Shown here piece by piece: positions 53,938-64,000 of a stretch of 64,000 nucleotides of DNA (its first letter is position 1; each line of letters opens with the position of its first letter). Where the stretch lies: NCBI GenBank assembly GCA_032622095.1, contig CP136061.1:262664077-262728076 (forward strand). Reading direction: 5' to 3'. Source of the stretch: Siphonodentalium dalli (Eukaryota; Mollusca; Scaphopoda; Gadilida; Siphonodentaliidae). The translations under genes were made by a program, and so were the position numbers. The notes beneath the pieces are model-generated. The model searched no databases and was not told the origin of the DNA. It saw only the letters and a list, made by a program, of their open reading frames with translations.

Positions 53938-54160
53938 ACAGCTGTGCTGACATAATCGTATGATTATCAATGTAATCTGACATAATTGTTGACTCATTAG
54001 GTAGTGCAGACGCTCATCACCCATGACTCATTAGGTAGTGCAGACGCTCATCACCCATGACTCATTAAGTAGTGCAGACGCTCATCACCCATGACATATT
54101 TGCTCATAATTTTTTTGAACATATGATATTGTTGCCTGAATAAATAATATAATATAGTTA
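53938..54160 (+). other. 3' UTR of the ELAPOR-like gene with a 34-bp triple repeat
   Basis: 'gactcattaggtagtgcaga' plus 'cgctcatcacccat' occurs three times (about 53991-54092). The UTR is taken to end soon after the poly(A) signal at 54139; the real end is unknown. Confidence 0.6.
54139..54144 (+). terminator. Candidate poly(A) signal AATAAA
   Basis: First canonical AATAAA after the stop codon, 202 bp downstream. AT-rich DNA makes chance occurrence likely, so this is only a candidate. Confidence 0.45.
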
Positions 54161-54189
54161 TCATATTTATATTGTACAGAAATGACATT

Positions 54190-54560
54190 TGCAGAATGTG
54201 TCTGACATTTGAAGAATGAGGTCCCCAAAGGGTGATTTTAATGACGCTATCCCGCATAGTTGGCTAGCATCACCAAATTCACCATCTGGCTACCTCATTC
54301 TATATCCCATAATTTGCAGAAGATAAATTGCATAATCGAGGTGACTAATGGGTGAACATCACCAACCTCAACTTGGGAACTTCAATCATAATAGATACTC
54401 ATGTCTCCCTCTAGGCTGGTTCCCCGCCTGGTATAATGATCTACTGATGTAATCTCCAGTCTATGTAATCATAATAGATACTCATGTCTCCCTCTAGACT
54501 GGTTCCCCACCTGGTGTAATGATCTACTGATGTAATCTCCAGTCTATGTAATAGATATAC
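54190..54560. repeat. Family B MITE (long form) and a 75-bp tandem duplication
   Basis: B hairpin 54190-54300 and right section to 54400 ('gcagaagataaattgcataa'). Then 'ataatagatactcatgtctc' to 'tgatgtaatctccagtctat' occurs twice (54389-54478 and 54468-54550). Confidence 0.75.
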
Positions 54561-54784
54561 TCATGTCAGTCTCATGTGTAATCACCATTATAATCACTCA
54601 CCAGTTAGAGCAGAATCGCATTTACTATCTTTGCTTTGGGGCTGCGACGATACAAAATTTTATATGATATGCATCGTGATATAAATGGGTCACAATGAGG
54701 TGATGTGTATTGTGATGCATTGATGAAATGTTGCAGCCCTTTGTTCATGCTTTGTAGCGGCATATTAACACATTCCCACCATTC

Positions 54785-55003
54785 TACAGTAATGCTCTAA
54801 ATAATCGACTCCTTAACCACAGCAGAATTATGGGTAATTTTTCAGGATTTAGTCGGAAATATGGCTTGTTGCCATTCATCGGAAAGCTCTCAGTGAGAGC
54901 TTTCCAATGAATGGCAACAAGCCATATTTCCGACTAAATCCTGAAAAGTTACCTAAAATTCTGCTGTGGTTAAGGAGTTGATTATTTAGAGCATTACTGT
55001 ATA
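54785..55003. mobile_element. Family C foldback MITE, best-preserved copy
   Basis: 'tacagtaatgctctaaataa' to 'tagagcattactgta', centre 'ggaaagctctcagtgagagc'. Arms of about 108 bp pair with only a few mismatches. Confidence 0.88.
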
Positions 55004-55224
55004 TCACATCCCCATTTACTTATCAAACTACTATCGCAGAAACACTGCTATAGATTACGTGGTGATATTGTTCATTCCGTAATATTGACATTGATCATAT
55101 TCCAAGCCATGAATGTCAATCGACCATAATAACACATGTCTCTTTGTCTCAAACTTTTAAATGAATTGCCATGACTTTGTTTCATATACCGGTACATCAA
55201 GGAAACTATAGGGAACTATAGAAG
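55004..55224. other. Unassigned sequence
   Basis: No feature recognised. Confidence 0.4.
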
Positions 55225-55660
55225 CCTGGAAATACTGTGTCTGACATTTTCAGAATGAGGTCCCCAGACGGTGAGATTAGTGATGGTACCCCACAAAGGG
55301 AACTAGCATCGCCAAATTCACCCTCTGGAGACCTCTTTCTGCTTAGACCTCATCTTCTGTGAAGTATCTACAGTCTCAAATTAACATTGTTTTAGTTACT
55401 TTTTCCCTTCTGTTCAGTTTCTATATCCCATAATTTGCAGAAGATAAAATGTTTAATCGATGTGACTAATGGTGAACATCACAAATGTCAGCTGGGGAAC
55501 ATCAGGTCTCCCATAGCAGTTGAGGCCTGAGCAGAATGAGGTTCCCTATGGATGAATTTGGTGACATTCACCATGTGTGTGTGGTAGCATTACTATATTC
55601 ACAATCCTGGGACCTTATTCTGCAAATGACAGACAGAGTACTTCCAGACTTGGAACTATA
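55225..55660. mobile_element. Family B MITE, long form with both hairpins
   Basis: Left hairpin 55237-55345, middle section 'gtgaagtatctacagtctca' and 'cataatttgcagaagataaa', right hairpin 55530-55640, ends 'ctggaaatactgtgtctgac' and 'gacagacagagtacttccag'. Confidence 0.78.
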
Positions 55661-56172
55661 TTGTGAACGGTGCAAGGATATGAGATATATGAGTGAAATG
55701 TGATTGCACCATTCACAATGAATCTCATGCTTACGACATTCCATGTTTGTTACAAACCTTGTATCATATATATCCAGCACATGAATATGACTCAGATGTA
55801 TATTTTAATGTTTGCTGTTTTATACTGCTGAAACCTCTAACTTAGGCCAATGGGGGAATTGTCACAAGGCACCGATCACATTTGTAGCCAGATTTTAAAA
55901 TCGATCACAAATGTAGCCAGCTTTTCACAGGCAATCACATTCGTAGCTAGCTTTTCAAATTCCATCGTTTTATATGCAATATATGACATTGCGTAAGTTA
56001 TGTGACTAAAATTTGCGATGTCATGCTTCAGAACTGGGTTAATTTTTTGGTTGAAAGCCCTATGTATATAAATGATTAAATAATATTTAATGTATTTCTT
56101 CCATTATAAATGTATGTTGTTTTTCATTCATCTACTCAAGAATATGATTAGCCAAACAATTAGTCTCGTTCA
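55661..56172. other. Short inverted and direct repeats around 'gatcacatttgtagc'
   Basis: 'gatcacaaatgtagccagct' type words recur at 55875-55960 and, inverted, at 56595-56690 beyond the family A element: 'ggccgatgggg' / 'ccaatgggggaattgtcaca' are partners. This is a foldback element of about 850 bp holding the family A copy. Confidence 0.6.
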
Positions 56173-56577
56173 TTAACCCTTTACCCAACAGAACGGCCCT
56201 GTGCCTCGCATATATAAGAGAATGCATTGGCTTAACACATATTAAAAATGATAAAATTGTCAAAGAATGTAGAAAAATATTATAAAAATTGTTTTAAAAA
56301 TGTAAGAAAAAATTATAAAATTGTTAAAGAATGTAAGAAAAAATGGTAAATGCATTCCAATGCATTCTCTTATATATGCGAGGCGACCTATGGTCGACTC
56401 GCATATATAAGAGAATGCATTGGCACAGGGCATAACTGTAACCATCACAATGTGATCAATGAACCGGTTCCAATGATATCCATATTTGTATGGTGTTATT
56501 GAGACAGACCGAAGATATTTTAGGCTGTTGAAGCTTTATTTGGGCGTTTTTGGCCGTTTTGTTGGGTAAAGGGTTAA
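56173..56577. mobile_element. Family A MITE with rearranged left palindrome
   Basis: TTAA-bounded with both TIRs. The left palindrome is reduced to one arm and the spacer is partly duplicated ('aaattgttaaagaatgtaag'). Confidence 0.82.
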
Positions 56578-56935
56578 ACCCACATGAAGATGAAAAGCTG
56601 GCAACGAATGTGATCGCCCTTGAAAAGCTAACTACATTTGTGTTCAATTTTAAAAGCTGGATACGAATGTGATCGATGCCTTGTGACAAGGACCCCATCG
56701 GCCTAACTTTGATGCCCTAAATTTTCTGGTTTGCTCTGTTTATCCTGACAATGTCCACAATAATAATGTCAATTGGCTGAACCTGAAATGTACCTGTAAC
56801 TTATCTTGTCTTCCTGTAATTATTTCCGTTGATGACAAAAGTTATAAATATAGTTAGGTTTCATTTGTTTATTTAAATGATGCTCAATTTATTTACAAAT
56901 GCTTTTTAATCCTTTTTAACTTTCAATTTTTGCAA
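56578..56935. other. Right arm of the foldback and unassigned sequence
   Basis: 56590-56705 is the partner of 55850-55960. The rest is AT-rich with nothing recognised. Confidence 0.45.
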
Positions 56936-57100
56936 ATGCATTCTCTTATATATGCGAGTCTCCCACAGGAGCTTCATACATATATAAGAGAATACATTGA
57001 CCTAACAATATTTACCTATGGTCGACTCACATATATAATAGAATGCACAGGATCTTTAATGCTGCACCAGCGCAGTTCCCATCATGAAATTAATTTAGAC
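56936..57100. mobile_element. Family A-triple MITE remnant
   Basis: 'atgcattctcttatatatgc' with degraded arms, ending 'aatgctgcaccagcgcagtt' and 'cccatcatgaaatta'. Confidence 0.6.
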
Positions 57101-59185
57101 CAAGTAGGGTAATAGTGCTTAGTTAAGAACTGCTTTTAGAAGTGAATTTTACTTGGCTAAATAGATAAAAAAAAAAACTATGTTCTCATGTGCCTTCCTA
57201 TCACATCAAGAGGCCTCATAAAACATGTTATTTACAAATTTATGCAGATTTCAATATCTGATGTCCCATTTTTCCACATTTTGATAATTAGATTGTTTAT
57301 AATGACTATAAAGCACTGGGTGAGGGTTTTATAAAACTCTGTATATCTGCTAATTTCTAGAATTCTTGGGGAAAAAGTAAAAGTCCGGCCTCCCTTATTC
57401 AGTTTTCCATGTTTAATTATCTGTGAACAGATATTTATTTCTATGACCTAATTTTGTTTTCTAGCATAATATAACTTGTGAAAGTGCAATACAGCTGAAG
57501 GCCAGTGTTTTGTTAAACAAGACGTGAATAGTGTCACTGTACGGAAATATGTTAATTCTTCTGAATACTTAATGGATTCTTCATTCAGTGATAAAAGAGT
57601 AGACTGGAATGGTCCATTCTTCATTTGTAGGGGTGTTCAGATACTATAATCAGACGTCAATCGGAGAAACATTCTTTTTGGATTCATTTGTAATGGTGTT
57701 CAGATAATAAGGCTCGCTGTTGAACTTATAAACTGAACATCATACAAATGAATTATTAGGAATCGAGTAACTATGCATCATCACATATTCAGTTATCAGC
57801 CCGTTGAATGCTAAATGTAACTAATGTAACAAGTTTGATAGATGATTGTGTGAATTGTGTTCTGTAGTTATTCCACATCTGAGCATCAATGCCATTATAA
57901 ATGTGTATTATGTTTATGTTTCACTTGTGAGAAATTGAAATGTTTATTTCATGCTGATGATTTAGTATGCTAAATACTTATTGGACATTGAAAGATGTGT
58001 TCAGGGTTCCAGGGCAAGTTTTACAATTAAATTCTAGTGTATATAAGTTAGCATGTGTGGAATTGGAATGCCACCTCAAAAACTAACCATTAATTTCATA
58101 TAGTTTTGTTGATCTGGAGGGACAATAAAAGTTAGCACCTTGATTTTTCAACAACTATATGACAATTTTACACTTGAGTCATAAACTCATTTTTATAAGA
58201 GAATGCAGAGGCACAGGATCTTTAATGCTGCACCAGCGCAGTTCCCATCATGAAATTAATTTAGACCAAGTAGGGTAATAGTACTGAGTTAAGAACTGCT
58301 TTTAGAAGTGAATTTTACTTGGCTAAATAGATAAAAAAAAACTATGTTCTCATGTGCCTTCCTGAACATCATACAAATGAATCATTAGGAATCAAGTAAC
58401 TATGCATCACCACATATTCAGTTATCAGAGGATTGAATGCAAAATGTAACTAATGCTTCATGTCACAAGTTTGATAGATGATTGTGTGAATTGTGTTCTA
58501 TAGTTATTCCACATCTCAGCATCAAGGCCATTATTAAAGTGATGTGAAACATTCTGGTAGGTTGATAAAATAAAAATGGAGAATAATCTTACTCAAAGTA
58601 GTTATTATTACAAATATTATATCCAAATTGACAACACATGCCGTCATTCTTATATATTAATTGAATGCAATGAATCTCTGTGGCCAAATCATTTTTGGTA
58701 GCTTATCGCCGATAGTTGCATCCCAAATAGAGAAGTAAATATTTACAATTGAGCGTGGTTCAGACGATGTTTCTATGCAGTTGTACGGTCGATTTGCTTG
58801 AGATTTTCGCCGATGTGAGTAGAATGCTACATTCCCACAGTTGACATAGCGCCTGAATACTAAATTATCAGTTCCACGCACCCGAGCAAGTCCATAATAT
58901 ATCTTTAATGTGTATTTTGTATTATGTATTATGTTTCACATGTGAGAAATTGAAATGTTTATTTCATGCTGATGATTTAGTATGCTAAATACTTATTGGA
59001 CATTGAAAGATGTATTCAGGGTTCCAGGGCAAGTTTTACGATTAAATTCTAGTGTTTATAAGTTAGCATGTGTGGAATTGGAATGCCACCTCAAAAACTA
59101 ACCATTAATTTCATATAGTTTTGTTGATCTGGATGGACAATAAAAGTTAGCACCTTGATTTTTCAACAACTATATGACAATTTTA
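57050..59185 (+). repeat. Tandem segmental duplication, about 1.1-kb blocks
   Basis: 57050-57205 matches 58210-58362; 57735-57900 matches 58365-58530; 57905-58190 matches 58915-59195. The second block carries the family E insertion and lacks a middle section (57206-57730). Identity is high, around one difference per 25 bases by eye. Confidence 0.85.
58535..58905. mobile_element. Family E MITE inserted in the second duplicate block
   Basis: Starts 'ttaaagtgatgtgaaacatt', contains 'tggagaataatcttactcaa' and 'ccaaattgacaacacatgcc', and ends near 'atatctttaa'. The first block shows the uninterrupted 'cattataaatgtgtattatg'. Confidence 0.78.
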
Positions 59186-59199
59186 CACTCGAGTCATGA

Positions 59200-59450
59200 A
59201 CTCATTTCATTATAATTACCATGTTTGCATCGTTCATAGAACACATGAGTGTATTTTGCACTAATCCATGGCTCAAATTCATTAATTTGTTGCATATATT
59301 TGAGTATAAAAGGAAATGGTACCATAAATGGCCAGTGTACAGTACCCTTTTAACAAGCTATTTGTGTGTGGATCTTCAAATTCAGGTATCACTTCCCAGA
59401 AAAAACAAACATCCAGAGCAACACATAAACCCATATCGCTAAATTGATCA
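59200..59450. repeat. Half copy of the 52-kb foldback element
   Basis: 'catagaacacatgagtgtat', 'tttgttgcatatatttgagt' and 'ataaatggccagtgtacagt' match 52200-52345. Confidence 0.65.
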
Positions 59451-59668
59451 TACAGTAATGCCCTAAATAATCAGACCCCTTAATCACAGCAGAATTATGG
59501 GTAACTTTTCAGGATTTAGTCGGAAATATGAATTGTTGCCATTCATCAGAAAGCTCTCAGTAAGAGCTTTCCTATGAATGGCAACAAGCCAAATTTCCAA
59601 CTAATTACCCATAATTACCCATAATTCTGCTGTGGTTAAGGAGTCGATTATTTAGTTCATTACTGTAT
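59451..59668. mobile_element. Family C foldback MITE, diverged
   Basis: 'tacagtaatgccctaaataa' to 'tagttcattactgta'. The right arm has a small 'ttacccataattacccataa' duplication. Confidence 0.82.
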
Positions 59669-60265
59669 GTTGTTGTAACTCTCGAATCGTGAGTATATCT
59701 TTAACAGATGTGTATTAAGTTATGTTGCAGGATACATCTTTAACAGGTGTGTAATAAGTTATGTTGCATGATACTTTTCTGTAAATCAAAGCTAACATTT
59801 TGTGATCCTTCGAATATTGTTATAAAACGGTCACACATCAATCATGTTATTTTAGATTGCTAAATATAAATTAATACACAACTATTGTTTATATGAACGG
59901 TTCTAAATGTCAAATTAATAGACAACTATTGTTTATATGTATGATTCTAAATGTCAAATTAATAGACAACTATTCTTTATATGTATGATTCTAAATGTCA
60001 AATTAATAGACAACTATTCTTTATATGTATGGTTCTTTTTCCAATTTTTCACATTCCAAAATTTATTTGCTCGTTTCATATTTGTTTATACAAAACACAA
60101 ACTTACTTTCTTATTTTCTTAGATTAACACGAACATTCCATTTATTATACTATCTTTATTTATTACATATTTCTTATTTCATTCCGAGATGTAAACAGAT
60201 GGCGAGATGTACGAAGCTTGTGTATTATACGATACAATTTTATTTCATAGTAACACAAGCATGCC
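59669..60265. repeat. Short tandem duplications
   Basis: 'tctttaacagatgtgtatta' is doubled (59698 and 59739). A roughly 46-bp unit 'ggttctaaatgtcaaattaa' plus 'tagacaactattctttatat' repeats about four times at 59885-60030. The rest is AT-rich. Confidence 0.7.
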
Positions 60266-60615
60266 TGGTGTGTCTGACATCTGCAGAATGAGGTCCCCAG
60301 AGGGTAAATTTAGTGATGCTACCCTGCATGGTGGGCTAGCATAACCAAATTCACCCTCTGGGGACCTCATTCTGCTTTGGCCTCATCTTCTGGGAAGTAT
60401 CTACAGTCTCAAATTAACATTGTTTTTAATTACTTTCTCCATTCAACTGGGGAACTTCAATTTGATCCTAGGTCTATCATAGCAGTTAACGCCTAAGCAG
60501 AATGAGGTCCCCAGTGGGTAAATTTGGTGATGTTAACCCTCTATGCAGGATAGCTTCACTAAATTCACCCTCTAGGGACCTCATTCTACATTTGACAGAC
60601 ACGCTATATGCAGCC
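60266..60615. mobile_element. Family B MITE, long form
   Basis: Two hairpins (60284-60375 and 60497-60595) with the middle section 'gggaagtatctacagtctca'. Ends 'tgtgtctgacatctgcagaa' and 'tttgacagacacgctatat'. Confidence 0.78.
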
Positions 60616-60716
60616 TTGAACACGAGCTATCTGTTACAAGTAATGTCATCTCAAACAATTTATGTATAGAATGTTCTGTAATATTGTGATCTGAAGTACT
60701 GAACTTTGTGTTGTTA

Positions 60717-61000
60717 TATTAAAGTGATGTGAAACACTCTGGTAGGGTGATCAAATATAAATGGAGAATAACCTTGTTCAAAGTAGTAATTTTTACAAAT
60801 ATTATATCCAAATTGACAACACACACCGTCATTCTTGTATATAATTAAATGCAGTGACTCTCGATGGTGAAATCGTTAGTTTATTGCCGATAGATGCGTC
60901 CCGAATCGAGTAGTAAATATTTTCAATTGAGCGTAGTTCAGATGATGTTTTCTATGGAGTGGTACAGTCGATTTCCTTGAGAAATAACCAGCATGATATT
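60717..61000. mobile_element. Family E MITE copy
   Basis: 'ttaaagtgatgtgaaacact' at 60719, then 'aatattatatccaaattgac', 'ctcgatggtgaaatcgttag' and 'cagtcgatttccttgaga'. Confidence 0.75.
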
Positions 61001-61294
61001 TAGATTACATAGGGAGTATATACAGAGGATATCTGGTGTTTTTAAGTGACTGCATAGAGAGTATATACAGAGGATATCTGGTGTTTTTGAGTGAATACCA
61101 AAAATTATGGCATGAGTGAGCGATAATCAATCTGTCTCGTTCACAAATAACATAATTTAACAGTACGACTCAGTATGACTTGTTCATTGCTTCATATGTG
61201 TGTGAAACATTTTCATTTCTTATCAAAATGTTATGATTGGAATGAGATGTCCATTAACTCAGACCAAGCTTGAAAATTAATCGCTATATCGGCA
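61001..61294. other. Unassigned, with a 60-bp doublet
   Basis: 'gagtatatacagaggatatc' plus 'tggtgtttttaagtga' occurs twice (61015-61092). Nothing else recognised. Confidence 0.5.
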
Positions 61295-61382
61295 TTCGAA
61301 ACCCATACCAACCTCATTTAGCCCAGACTGCAGTGATGGTATCTGCGACCTAACGACCTCGTTATGGGGACATCCTTAAATA
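61295..61382 (-). repeat. tRNA-like repeat, the empty-site relative of the 4163 locus
   Basis: Reverse complement reads 'taaggatgtccccataacga', 'ggtcgttaggtcgcagata' and 'ctgcagtctgggcta', matching 4160-4197 joined directly to 4664-4695. Confidence 0.75.
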
Positions 61383-62378
61383 GTAAACCATTCACCCAGA
61401 GTCAAGCTGATTATCAGTATATACATGGGTTCGAAGTGTGATACATGACAAACGGATCTACCGTTATTAGATCAGCACAATGCACTTCCTCAGAAATTGC
61501 ATACTGAAATCCTTATATGTTTGTATCCTGGTGCTTTTACAACCAGCATGATTTTCCTAGAAAACAATAATGTATGATTTTAGAATGTATCAAGATCTTA
61601 ACATATGAATTATACTTGTTGATGTATATTATGTATACTGCTTCATGATCATCAAGATTAAATCTCTTAAAAATATTCATCAAACGATTCAAGAAGATCA
61701 TTGTTCTTTGCTTGCCAGAACTACCCAAGAATCTCAAACGTGAATTACGGTACAAATTTTCCCCCATTAGACTCTTGAATTACTGTTAAATAGCATATTA
61801 TACTAGTGTTGAAACGATTAATTAACTAGTCAAATGTCGAAACATTTGTGATGACACATGTTGACAGTTCAAACCAGGAGTTACTGTATATGGAATTTGT
61901 CAACCACACTTGCTTGCCATTAAAAACTGTTAGTATATAACTTTTTTTTTTAGAAACTATGATACCTGTGGTATTGTTGTGAATATTTATTGGTAATAAA
62001 CTAATTTTGATCACTGAAGCAGCGTTCGATGTAATACTATTGTAACTAGATACTGGGACCCTTGAAGCGGACAGTGAATCTCTAAGAATAATGTCTCCAA
62101 TAATACTTGTGTTCACATACAAAATTAGGTTTCCTGAGTGAAGTAATATCCAGGAATTTTCTGTTTCTATGTTTTGTTTCTACAGTCTCATATCTATATT
62201 TTAAGATGTTTATATTATTTCTGTTGTATAAATGGTGTTTTTCATGTGATAATACAGGTCAGATGTACAAGTTCAATGTCTACTTATTTCATTTGAATAC
62301 TAACCACCTATGGATAAAGCTGATCAAAATATATTTTAAGTCAGTCACTGTCTGTTTTCTTGAGGAAATCCCTGGCGT
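61383..62378. other. Downstream AT-rich sequence, no gene recognised
   Basis: Short frames on both strands only (up to 98 codons) with no recognisable motif. Confidence 0.45.
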
Positions 62379-62575
62379 AACCCTTTCATGACTGGAGCTT
62401 CCTGAAAGTTTGTGAAAACCCTGTGCCAGTGCATTCTCTTATATATGCGAGTCTCCCATAGGATTATGCATATTATCTTCTGCAAATAAGGGGATATAGA
62501 AACAGCAGGAGTAACTAAAAACAATGTTAAATTGAGACTAAAGATACTATCCCAGAAGACGAGGCAAATAAGATA
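62379..62575. mobile_element. Family A-triple fragment fused to family B middle section
   Basis: 62379-62463: 'taaccctttcatgactggag' to 'cgagtctcccatagg'. Then 'tatcttctgcaaataagggg' to 'gaagacgaggc' is the inverted B long-form middle. Confidence 0.65.
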
Positions 62576-62826
62576 TTCTGAAATATGTAGACATTATCTG
62601 TGATCCATACAGTTTAGAGATGACTCAGATAAGGTATAGTGTGACCTGTATGATTGTTTACTTATGACATGCTTCATAAATTATACATTTTATACTCTAC
62701 TTCATACCCTTTCTTTCTCTAACACTGCCTGATTATTTTATTTACAGTAAAAGAATTCAATTTACATTGTGTTTGACTTAGTTATTCCCTGACACCCAGT
62801 TCTGACATATATTGCCAAAAAATCAC

Positions 62827-63145
62827 ATGAGTTTCTATTTTATACGGAATTTATCAACCGAGTTGACAAAATTCGATTCGAGCCGAGGTTTACCGAGGCT
62901 CAAATAGAATTTAGTGGACGAGGTTGATAAATTACGCATAAAATAGGACGAGTATGAGATACCTTTTATCACATGATCAAATAAACGCGAAGCAACGCGA
63001 ACAATTCATCGAAAACAACAATCATAAACTACAGCGATCGTAAGTTATTTGAAGAGCGCCGTGACGTCATCGCACGCGCTGATATTAAACGTGTCTATTA
63101 CCGATAATTATGAAACTGCTTTTATGGCCAAATTATGTGATAAAA
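62827..63145. repeat. Dispersed repeat family G, copy 2
   Basis: Nearly identical to 2457-2784 in the same orientation ('ggtttaccgaggctcaaata', 'gatgataaattac' type words, 'gacgtcatcgcacgcgctga'). No 32-bp flanking repeats here. Confidence 0.85.
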
Positions 63146-64000
63146 CCAAATATGACGTACCAACAGAGAATACTTTATCTTGTTAGCATTCTCAATCAAG
63201 GAAAATTGCAGATCAGCTGAGCTGATAGATTTAATGTGAATTATGATAAAATTAATCCAATTTAGGCCAAAATAAAAAATGTGTTTTGATTCTCGGGCAT
63301 AGCTGCGTCTGGAAAAAAGACCCGCATTGAACCATTTGATTACGATTTTCAAATTTTACCAAAGCTGTCAAATGATAACACGAAAATAGGAAACTAGAAA
63401 ACAGAAATTAGTTATGTTTCAAACATCGAATATGATAGACATACAATGGTGCATGTGTTGGTATTCAAAAACAGACACTAGGCAACGATAACTACCAGGT
63501 ATATTGTCACCACAAGCTGCCCAAACCCCAAGTTTATTAAATCTAATGTGTTAAAATATTTCGGTATTTTATCAATTCGAAAAGGTAAACGGTAAACAAT
63601 TTTGAGATTTACAATTTCGGGAACGCAAACCGGAAAGAAATATGGTGAGTATTGGTGATGTGTAAGCTGGTTTAATATTTGAAGTTTTTATGGCTAGCAT
63701 GTATTGAGGTACATAATACTTATTCAGATACGGCAGAATAAATAATTCTAGACTTTCTATGAAGATCACTATATATATCTTTTCGTTTCGATTGTATTCA
63801 CGTTCCGTATTTTTATTTGAGTAATTGAACCGGATATTTAGGTGACACTCGAGAGTTTCGAATGATGAGTAGGGGTAAATTTCTTAGAATAGAATACCAG
63901 TGTTTTCTGTCACCATGGGTGTGGTATGTTTATTGAAAGAAGGTTAGTTATGAATTTGTGGATTTTTAGAGGATGTCTTTGAGTTTTGAAAAATATTGTT
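63146..64000. other. Right edge, no feature recognised
   Basis: AT-rich sequence with only short frames (65-76 codons, - strand) that show no known motif. Confidence 0.45.

Overview
This window is animal nuclear DNA: genes split by spliceosomal GT-AG introns, AT-rich introns full of DNA transposons and minisatellites, a tRNA-derived SINE, and no bacterial operons. The dispersed repeats that start with runs of 'gtccgtccg' and continue with 'ccggatgataactttag' recall repeats I associate with mollusc genomes, so a marine mollusc (gastropod or bivalve) is my best guess. This is inference; nothing here fixes the species.

One host gene dominates. On the + strand, 17 exons between 4813 and 53937 join with perfectly matching phases into 773 residues plus a stop codon. 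They encode most of a single-pass membrane protein of the ELAPOR1/ELAPOR2 family (KIAA1324/KIAA1324L; ELAPOR1 is also called inceptor). In order, the exons give the end of an N-terminal extracellular domain, Cys-rich Ephrin-receptor-like/TNFR-like modules, a beta-rich domain, more Cys-rich modules, an MRH-like domain, a transmembrane helix and an acidic cytoplasmic tail with a YxxPhi motif. The signal peptide and first exons are not visible and probably lie left of the window. A candidate poly(A) signal lies at 54139.

Layout. 1-2390: a hAT DNA transposon with an intact 641-aa transposase on the - strand, its left end cut by the window. 2390-4810: MITEs and a SINE. 4813-53937: the ELAPOR-like gene, exons separated by 0.5-12 kb of repeats. 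53938-64000: 3' UTR and downstream repeats, with no further gene recognised. Repeat families named here: A (TTAA-flanked, termini ttaaccctttacccaac), A-prime, A-double and A-triple (other termini, same palindromic core), B (hairpin MITE around 'gaggtccccagagggtgaat'), C (215-bp TA-flanked foldback), D, E, F, G, H ('ccggatgataacttta' arrays), I ('gttgagcta' repeats) and a SINE.

The most unusual feature is how often a tandem repeat unit straddles an exon edge of this gene and copies the splice site: exon 1 donor (2 copies), exon 2 donor (10), exon 3 donor (3), exon 6 plus donor (2 plus a fragment), exon 8 acceptor (6), exon 9 acceptor (11). A displaced partial copy of exon 5 with its acceptor lies 505 bp upstream of the real one. 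Some decoy sites would extend the protein in frame (exons 1 and 8); others lead to stops or frameshifts. A second notable pattern is one palindromic core carried by at least four MITE types with different termini. Nested insertions reveal target sites directly, including a TTAA duplication for family A.
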